From NCBI GenBank assembly GCA_964368425.1, contig CAYJAP010000013.1:1-17816 (forward strand): DNA of 17,816 nt, written 5' to 3'. How positions within the stretch are numbered: position 1 is the stretch's first letter; each line of letters begins with the position of its first letter. The position numbers were made by a program, and so were the translations under genes. The notes beneath the pieces are model-generated. The model was not told the DNA's origin. It saw nothing but the letters and a program-made list of their open reading frames with translations, and made no database searches. The stretch comes from CAYJAP01 sp964368425 (GTDB taxonomy: Bacteria > Bacillota > Clostridia > Christensenellales > UBA1242). Positions 13,364 to 17,816 of the stretch are shown here, one piece after another.

Positions 13364-14505
13364 ATAATTTCGTAGTTGCTAATAATTTCTCGCAGCGCAC
13401 TGATAAATACAAGCGCTTCTTTTTTTGTATTATAGTAACTTAGGCTAACTCGTATAGCCCCGCATGGGGCAGTTTTACAATATTTATGAACAAGGGGAGC
13501 GCAGTGTAATCCACATCGCACATAAATGCTGTACTTTTCATTTAACAAATTGCCTATCTCGTTAGGCTGTATATCGTCTACTGTAAACGATATAACTCCA
13601 CTTTTCGCATTCTCAGAGATTAGCTTAACCTCATCGATTTTTCTCAGCTCGTCAAGGATAAAAGTGGAGATTTCCAGTATGCGTTCATTTATCTTGTCGA
13701 AATTTTTATCTACGAACTCTACACCTTCTCTCAGTGCTTTTATGTTGGCTACAGCTTGTGTGCCCGCTTCAAAACCGTCGGGAGAGCTGTGCGGTTGGAT
13801 AGCCTGCAAACTCTTGGTTCCCGTTCCCCCGAACATTATCGGTTGTAATCGTACTGCATTTGTGATTAATGCTCCCACTCCTTGCGGTCCGTATAGTCCT
13901 TTATGTCCGGCAATAGCAAGCATATTGATGTTCTGTTTCCGCATATCTATTTTGATATGTCCAGCACTTTGAGCACCATCTACTAACAGTAGTAGTTTGT
14001 TTTTCTTACAGAATTTTCCTATCTCTTCAATGTTTATGGTGTTTCCAGTAATGTTGCTTGTGTGATTAATGATGACCATATACGTGTTGTGTTTTACGTG
14101 TTTTTTGATGTCATCTAACGTTATTTCAAGAGTATCACTGCGTTTAGGATACACTATTGCATAGGTTATCCCTTGGCTCTGTTCTAAAAATTTTAAAGGG
14201 CGTAGGACACTATTATGCTCCTGATAGGTGGTAACCACATGTCCGCCAAGTCGGGAAGAACCCAGTATCGCTAGGTTTAAAGCCGCAGTACAGTTGTGAG
14301 TAAAGATTACGTTATCAGTACTCTTAGCATTAAAAAAGTTTTTTAAAGATTCTCTGGTCTTATATATCTCCAGTCCAGCGCGAACACTACCATCATGTCC
14401 ACCGCGTCCGGCATTGAAACTGTATTTCTTTATTCCATTATAAAACGCCTTCAACACTCTTCTAGGTTTAGTAGAGGTTGTGGCACTATTATCAAAATAT
14501 ATCAT
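13360..14505 (-). CDS. Class V aminotransferase / cysteine desulfurase (TIGR01977-type)
   Basis: A PLP enzyme expected to remove sulfur from cysteine (or selenium from selenocysteine) and hold it as a persulfide. The start at 14505 gives the family N-terminus MIYFDNSATTSTKP and has AGGTG just upstream; the ORF extends 13 codons further without support. Seen: HNCTAALN (near 70-77), the cofactor Asp in LLVDGAQSAGH, PLP Lys202 in AGHKGLYGPQGVG, and the persulfide-forming Cys335 in CGLHCAPLVHKYC, followed by GAIRVSLSYYNT. GLHCAP and SxxxNT fit the EF2568-like subgroup often found beside DUF3343 genes, rather than IscS or SufS. No iron-sulfur scaffold gene is nearby. It is transcribed divergently from the DUF3343 gene. 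Confidence 0.88.
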   Translation of the reverse strand: MIYFDNSATTSTKPRRVLKAFYNGIKKYSFNAGRGGHDGSVRAGLEIYKTRESLKNFFNAKSTDNVIFTHNCTAALNLAILGSSRLGGHVVTTYQEHNSVLRPLKFLEQSQGITYAIVYPKRSDTLEITLDDIKKHVKHNTYMVIINHTSNITGNTINIEEIGKFCKKNKLLLLVDGAQSAGHIKIDMRKQNINMLAIAGHKGLYGPQGVGALITNAVRLQPIMFGGTGTKSLQAIQPHSSPDGFEAGTQAVANIKALREGVEFVDKNFDKINERILEISTFILDELRKIDEVKLISENAKSGVISFTVDDIQPNEIGNLLNEKYSIYVRCGLHCAPLVHKYCKTAPCGAIRVSLSYYNTKKEALVFISALREIISNYEII

Positions 14506-14609
14506 ATTCACCTGTCTTTTTTTGTTCAAATAAATCCAGGACATGTAACGTTTAACTGTCCTTTATAATATTATATTTTGACACCTGCTTTAAGGTGACT
14601 GGAGGATTA
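14506..14609. promoter_or_regulatory. Divergent promoter region between desulfurase and DUF3343 genes
   Basis: Plus strand: TATAAT (14564-14569) with no clear -35. Minus strand: TTAAAG and TATTAT spaced 17 bp, reading toward the desulfurase. A short inverted repeat CACCT/AGGTG (14582-14597) lies just before the DUF3343 Shine-Dalgarno. The hexamers are weak, so exact sites are uncertain. Confidence 0.35.
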
Positions 14610-14873
14610 ATGACATATATTCTAGCGGTTTTTAAAAATAGAAACAGTTCGTTGGCTTTTTTAGACGGACTGAAGTCTATCAACATACAAAGTTCTATAG
14701 TATCAAATCCTAAAGAACTAGGAGCTTCATGTGGCGTATCTGTGAAGCTTCCAAACAATAGGTTATCTCAAGCGCAGTATTTACTCGCTCGGGGAAGATA
14801 TAGCTCCTTTGTGGGATTTTATAAAGTTACCAAAGTTGGAGAAAGAACACTGTTCGAAAAGATCAGAGGGTAG
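14610..14873 (+). CDS. DUF3343 protein, putative Se/S carrier
   Basis: An 87-residue protein with the DUF3343 pattern: an N-terminal strand and helix (YILAVFKNRNSSLAFLDGLK), then NPKELGASCGVSVKL with the conserved Cys41, and a closing QYLLARGRYSSFVGFYKV. The family is proposed, mainly from genome context, to carry sulfur or selenium as a Cys-bound species for class V desulfurases. The adjacent divergent desulfurase fits this. The ATG at 14610 follows GGAGG (14601-14605); an in-frame GTG at 14595 lies upstream of that Shine-Dalgarno and is rejected. Its function is not biochemically settled. Confidence 0.8.
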   Translation: MTYILAVFKNRNSSLAFLDGLKSINIQSSIVSNPKELGASCGVSVKLPNNRLSQAQYLLARGRYSSFVGFYKVTKVGERTLFEKIRG

Positions 14874-14914
14874 TGTTTTAAGTGAAACATTTGTGTTAAT
14901 TCAATGAAATATCT

Positions 14915-14942
14915 TTCATAAAGTGTTTTTTTTTGGTATAAT
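14915..14942 (+). promoter_or_regulatory. Promoter of nth-obgE
   Basis: TTCATA (14915-14920) and a perfect TATAAT (14937-14942), spaced 16 bp. The TGG directly before TATAAT makes an extended -10. An AT-rich hairpin ATGAAA/TTTCAT (14904-14919) followed by nine T residues may be a weak terminator of the DUF3343 gene. If so, terminator and promoter are interleaved. Confidence 0.6.
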
Positions 14943-14957
14943 ACGGTGGGTGATAAA

Positions 14958-15590
14958 ATGGGAATAAGCCAAAAAGTTTTTAACTATCTCTCACAGTTGA
15001 TATCTTCACCAGAGACAGAGTTGAAGTACAATAATAATTTTGAGTTGCTAATAGCGGTTATCTTGAGTGCACAATGTACAGATAAGAGAGTTAATATTAT
15101 AACAGAGAAGTTATTCGCAAAATACAAGACTCCGCAGGACATATATAATCTGGGCGAAGAGGGTTTACAAGAAGAAATAAAAAGCTGTAATTTTTTTAGG
15201 AATAAAGCGAAAAATATTATAAAATGTTGTGAACATTTAATCAACGATTTTGGTGGACAAGTTCCGACCACTTTTGAGGACTTAGTATCTCTAAGTGGTG
15301 TAGGAAGGAAGACTGCCAATGTCGTGCTGGCAGTAGCTTATAACGAGCCCACGATACCTGTAGATACTCACGTTTTTAGAGTGAGTAACCGTATTGGGTT
15401 GGTAGAAGCGGCTAACGTTATAGAGTGCGAGAAACAATTACAGAAGTTATATCCCAAAAAGGATTGGAAAGATTTGCATCACTATCTGATATTATTTGGG
15501 CGCTACCATTGCACAGCTATCAATCCTAAATGTGCCGAATGTGGTTTGAAACCAATATGTAAGTATTATAATAACAAAGAAGGTAAATAA
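14958..15590 (+). CDS. nth: Endonuclease III
   Basis: Bifunctional DNA glycosylase and AP lyase that removes oxidised pyrimidines in base excision repair. The 210 residues are the normal length. The helix-hairpin-helix reads LSGVGRKTANVVL, with catalytic Lys118, and catalytic Asp136 is in PVDTHVFRVSNRIGL. The C-terminal cluster loop has Cys185, Cys192, Cys195 and Cys201 in the exact C-x6-C-x2-C-x5-C spacing for a [4Fe-4S] cluster. ATG 14958 is chosen; the in-frame GTG at 14946 lies only 4 bases after the -10 box and cannot be in the transcript if that promoter is used. The leader would then be about 9 bases. obgE follows after 3 bases. Confidence 0.96.
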   Translation: MGISQKVFNYLSQLISSPETELKYNNNFELLIAVILSAQCTDKRVNIITEKLFAKYKTPQDIYNLGEEGLQEEIKSCNFFRNKAKNIIKCCEHLINDFGGQVPTTFEDLVSLSGVGRKTANVVLAVAYNEPTIPVDTHVFRVSNRIGLVEAANVIECEKQLQKLYPKKDWKDLHHYLILFGRYHCTAINPKCAECGLKPICKYYNNKEGK

Positions 15591-15593
15591 AAT

Positions 15594-16850
15594 ATGTTTT
15601 TAGACAAAGTTAAAATATACTGTAAAGCGGGAAATGGTGGAACGGGTTCCATTCATTTTAGACGAGATAAACAGACGATGAATGGTGGACCAGATGGCGG
15701 AGACGGCGGTAACGGTGGAGATATTATCTTCAGAGTCTTTAAAAACCTGTCTTCGCTTATAGATTTTCGCTACACTAAACATTTTCGAGCTGGAGACGGT
15801 GAGCAAGGCGGACACAATAACAGAACGGGAAAAGATGGTAAAGATATTATCATTCTAGTGCCGAAAGGCACAGTTGTAAAAAATGCTAAGACAAATTTGA
15901 TATTGGCAGACATGTACGAAGAGGGAGATTTTACTCTCTTGAAAGGTGGTAAAGGAGGGCGAGGAAATGCTCGTTTCGCAACTCCTGTCAGACAATCTCC
16001 TAGATTTAGTGAAGAGGGTATAAAAACCAAAGAATTTGAAATAATCCTTGAGTTGAAGACAATAGCGGAAGTTGGACTGGTAGGCTTCCCTAACGTGGGT
16101 AAAAGCAGTTTTTTATCTGCAGTCAGCAACGCTACACCAAAGATTGCTAACTATCATTTTACAACACTATCTCCAAATATCGGTGTTGTGCAGGCACACG
16201 ATAAATCTTTCGTGCTAGCGGATATTCCTGGGCTGATTGAGGGAGCTAGTGAGGGTGCTGGATTAGGACTGGATTTCCTACGACATATCGAGCGAACGAG
16301 ATTATTGATTCATATGGTAGACATCTCTGGTAGCGAAGAAAGAGACCCTTACCAGGACTATCTGATTATAAATAAAGAGCTAGCGAAGTATAGTGACAGA
16401 GTACAAAATTTGCCACAAATCATTGCACTTAATAAAGTCGATTTGTTAGATGATAAAAAGAAAATAGATGCTTTTAAAAAGAAAGTAAAACAAGAAGTTT
16501 ATCCGATAAGTGCGGTGGCGTACATGGGCATAAAAGAGCTAATTCAAGCCGTTGCTAATAAACTCGAGAGTCTTCCTCAGGTGGAAAAGCTTGAGGCTGA
16601 AGAATGGGATATAGACAAAAGAGATAAGAAGCAGTATAAGCTGGTTCGTATCAACGAAGGGTTGTACGAGTTGAGTGGCGAGCTGATAGATTCTATCGCA
16701 GGAGGAGTTATGCTTGAAGACGTGCAGTCATTTGCTTATTTCCAGAAAAGGATGAAAGACGAGGGCCTTATCGATGCTCTGAAAGAGAAGGGAATGCAGC
16801 CGGGAGATACTGTGAGAATGGCTAAAATCGAGTTTGAGTACGTAGAATAA
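15594..16850 (+). CDS. obgE: GTPase ObgE/CgtA (Obg)
   Basis: Essential Obg-family GTPase linked to late 50S subunit assembly, the stringent response and, in Bacillus, to sporulation. The N-terminal Gly-rich Obg fold (1-158) has the usual NGGPDGGDGGNGGD and GGKGGRGNARF stretches. The G domain shows GFPNVGKSS (164-172), DIPGLIEGA (210-218), NKVDLL (280-285) and SAVA (306-309). The C-terminal OCT domain (about 345-418) ends GDTVRMAKIEFEYVE; many Gram-positive Obg proteins have it. The 418 residues are normal for this three-domain form. The start follows GAAGG, which lies within the last codons of nth, so the genes form an operon. The stop directly abuts the stop of the convergent membrane-protein gene. 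Confidence 0.97.
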   Translation: MFLDKVKIYCKAGNGGTGSIHFRRDKQTMNGGPDGGDGGNGGDIIFRVFKNLSSLIDFRYTKHFRAGDGEQGGHNNRTGKDGKDIIILVPKGTVVKNAKTNLILADMYEEGDFTLLKGGKGGRGNARFATPVRQSPRFSEEGIKTKEFEIILELKTIAEVGLVGFPNVGKSSFLSAVSNATPKIANYHFTTLSPNIGVVQAHDKSFVLADIPGLIEGASEGAGLGLDFLRHIERTRLLIHMVDISGSEERDPYQDYLIINKELAKYSDRVQNLPQIIALNKVDLLDDKKKIDAFKKKVKQEVYPISAVAYMGIKELIQAVANKLESLPQVEKLEAEEWDIDKRDKKQYKLVRINEGLYELSGELIDSIAGGVMLEDVQSFAYFQKRMKDEGLIDALKEKGMQPGDTVRMAKIEFEYVE

Positions 16851-17639
16851 TTACTCAAAAACGCTATGGGCAGGCGGGTTATACTTTTTATTGAAAGAGC
16901 AGAAGATGGCTGTTAGAAAAAGTATAGAGCTGACTATGACATAGTAGATGTGAAAACGCACGAAAAAGCTTGTTAAAAGTAATACCAAACCACTGAAAAA
17001 GTACGGTTTGGTTTTATTTTTACTGAATACAACTTCTCTCAAATGTAGCTTCTTTTTCTGTTTATTTATGTTTGAAAATGCAGGATATGTGTTTACCGGT
17101 TTTAACAGCTCATTATACACTTGTTCTTCATCCAACAGTTTCAATTTCTTTGTGTACAAAGCCGATAATTCTTTTGCTTCTCCAGAGAATTTTTTCCCAC
17201 ACACCATGATATCACGCTTCTCTTTCTTGAGAAAAGGTAAGATGTCTCGCTCGGTTATTATGAATGTTTGGTACAGAGGGATAAAAAGCGTGCATGACTC
17301 ATCTTTTTTAAGTTCAAGCATAGCGGCTTTTTGTTTGATTTCAAATCTATCAGCAAGGATATGGGCAAAGAAGTCAAGCGTCTGTTTGGTGGAGGCGAAC
17401 ATGAATTGCGCCGATACATCCTTGATTTTTGTTTGATCAGCACTGTTTAATGAGTTCCTGTCGCTGCGTTTTTGCAGTACATATCGTATGATCATGTACA
17501 CCCCTGTAGTTATGGCAGCGGCGAGAACGATGGAAAAAGTTAAGTCTCTTCTTAGGTATTGTAGCCATATAAAAGAGAGACAAAAGATAGATAAAATAAG
17601 CAATAAATCGTTTGCAAAGGTAATAAATCTTCTATACAT
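16851..17639 (-). CDS. Hypothetical four-helix membrane protein with Mrr-like cytosolic domain
   Basis: A 262-residue protein I cannot name. Two hydrophobic helices near the N-terminus (about 7-27 and 33-54) and two near the C-terminus (about 213-230 and 231-248) flank a domain of about 150 residues. The positive-inside rule (RYVLQKRSDR after helix 2) places that domain in the cytosol. The segment KRDIMVCGKKFSGEAKELS, then LYTKKLKLLDEEQVYNELL (141-179), resembles the last strand-helix-strand part of Mrr/PD-(D/E)XK nuclease folds. I see no D...(D/E)xK catalytic set, so it would be a degenerate, possibly sensory version. The Shine-Dalgarno GAGGT is 12 bases before the ATG, a little far. The 3' end abuts obgE with no terminator. 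Confidence 0.75.
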   Translation of the reverse strand: MYRRFITFANDLLLILSIFCLSFIWLQYLRRDLTFSIVLAAAITTGVYMIIRYVLQKRSDRNSLNSADQTKIKDVSAQFMFASTKQTLDFFAHILADRFEIKQKAAMLELKKDESCTLFIPLYQTFIITERDILPFLKKEKRDIMVCGKKFSGEAKELSALYTKKLKLLDEEQVYNELLKPVNTYPAFSNINKQKKKLHLREVVFSKNKTKPYFFSGLVLLLTSFFVRFHIYYVIVSSILFLTAIFCSFNKKYNPPAHSVFE

Positions 17640-17706
17640 ATTATGATTATTTACCTCAAATCATTTTTAAAACCTTTGTGTTGCAGTATTTTGTTAAATT
17701 AAACGC

Positions 17707-17735
17707 TTTAATATTTTCGTATTTTGCAGTATAAT
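17707..17735 (+). promoter_or_regulatory. Candidate promoter of the gene at the right edge
   Basis: TTTAAT (17707-17712), a 17-bp spacer and a perfect TATAAT (17730-17735). The -35 is weak. The 9-base sequence TTGCAGTAT occurs twice nearby (17681-17689 and 17724-17732), the second copy overlapping the -10. Confidence 0.45.
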
Positions 17736-17779
17736 AAGTAATAGTTATGAAAAGAATTGTAAAAAACGTAAAAGGTACT

Positions 17780-17816
17780 ATGAAATTGGCTAGCGCTCTT
17801 GCTCGATCTATTAGGG
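17780..17816 (+). CDS. 5' end of an unidentified gene (runs off the window)
   Basis: An open frame begins at ATG 17780 (MKLASALARSIR), with AAAGG four bases upstream, and continues to the last base. ATG 17747 is an in-frame alternative that adds 11 basic residues, but it lies about 5 bases after the expected transcription start and lacks a Shine-Dalgarno. Too little is present to identify the product. Confidence 0.4.
   Translation, partial: MKLASALARSIR

Noticed and set aside
13526..13972. Plus-strand ORF of 148 codons opposite the desulfurase
   Set aside because: It is antisense to a gene with clear PLP-enzyme motifs, with no ribosome-binding site.
1..17816. Phage, transposon, CRISPR, toxin-antitoxin or defence island
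   Set aside because: Reading both strands gave no transposase, integrase, repeat array or paired toxin-antitoxin genes; the gene order is ordinary clostridial core chromosome.

Overview
The window is a low-GC, endospore-forming Firmicutes chromosome segment, most likely from an uncultured or gut-type member of the Clostridia. The basis is the order ftsA-ftsZ-spoIIGA-sigE-sigG, a CtsR-controlled clpC, long-form HPF, a DUF3343 gene beside a class V desulfurase, and AT-rich intergenic DNA. I see no rRNA, tRNA, CRISPR array, insertion sequence or phage gene. It looks like conserved core chromosome with a few lineage-specific genes.

Layout. 1-1866: the 3' part of ftsA and all of ftsZ (division ring), closed by two hairpin terminators. 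2029-3604: spoIIGA-sigE, the protease and pro-sigma factor of the mother cell. 3752-4522: sigG, the late forespore sigma factor, preceded by a sigma-F-like promoter. 4613-5158: a membrane-anchored lytic transglycosylase. 5296-6162: a DegV-family fatty-acid-binding protein. 6163-6496: a gene-poor gap holding a 22-codon ORF with its own promoter, Shine-Dalgarno and terminator, then the ctsR promoter with a perfect CtsR operator. 6497-9452: ctsR-clpC, lacking the mcsA and mcsB genes often found between them. 9586-11150: an operon of hpf, an ABC-type ATPase with several degenerate motifs, and a minimal PucR/CdaR-type helix-turn-helix protein.

11268-13363: a divergent block. An Asn/Met-rich protein of unknown function is on the minus strand. 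On the plus strand a small charged helical protein is translationally coupled to an intracellular subtilisin. 13360-14873: a class V cysteine desulfurase (minus) divergent from a DUF3343 putative sulfur/selenium carrier. 14958-16850: nth and obgE. 16851-17639: a four-helix membrane protein with a cytosolic domain faintly like an Mrr endonuclease. A new plus-strand gene starts just before the window ends.

The most interesting parts are the 22-codon membrane peptide, the degenerate ABC protein in the hpf operon, the small protein plus subtilisin pair facing the Asn/Met-rich gene, and the ctsR-clpC operon that lacks mcsAB although ClpC keeps both arginine-phosphate docking motifs. Names of conserved genes are secure. 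Promoter calls and functional links among the hypothetical genes are inference from reading the sequence.
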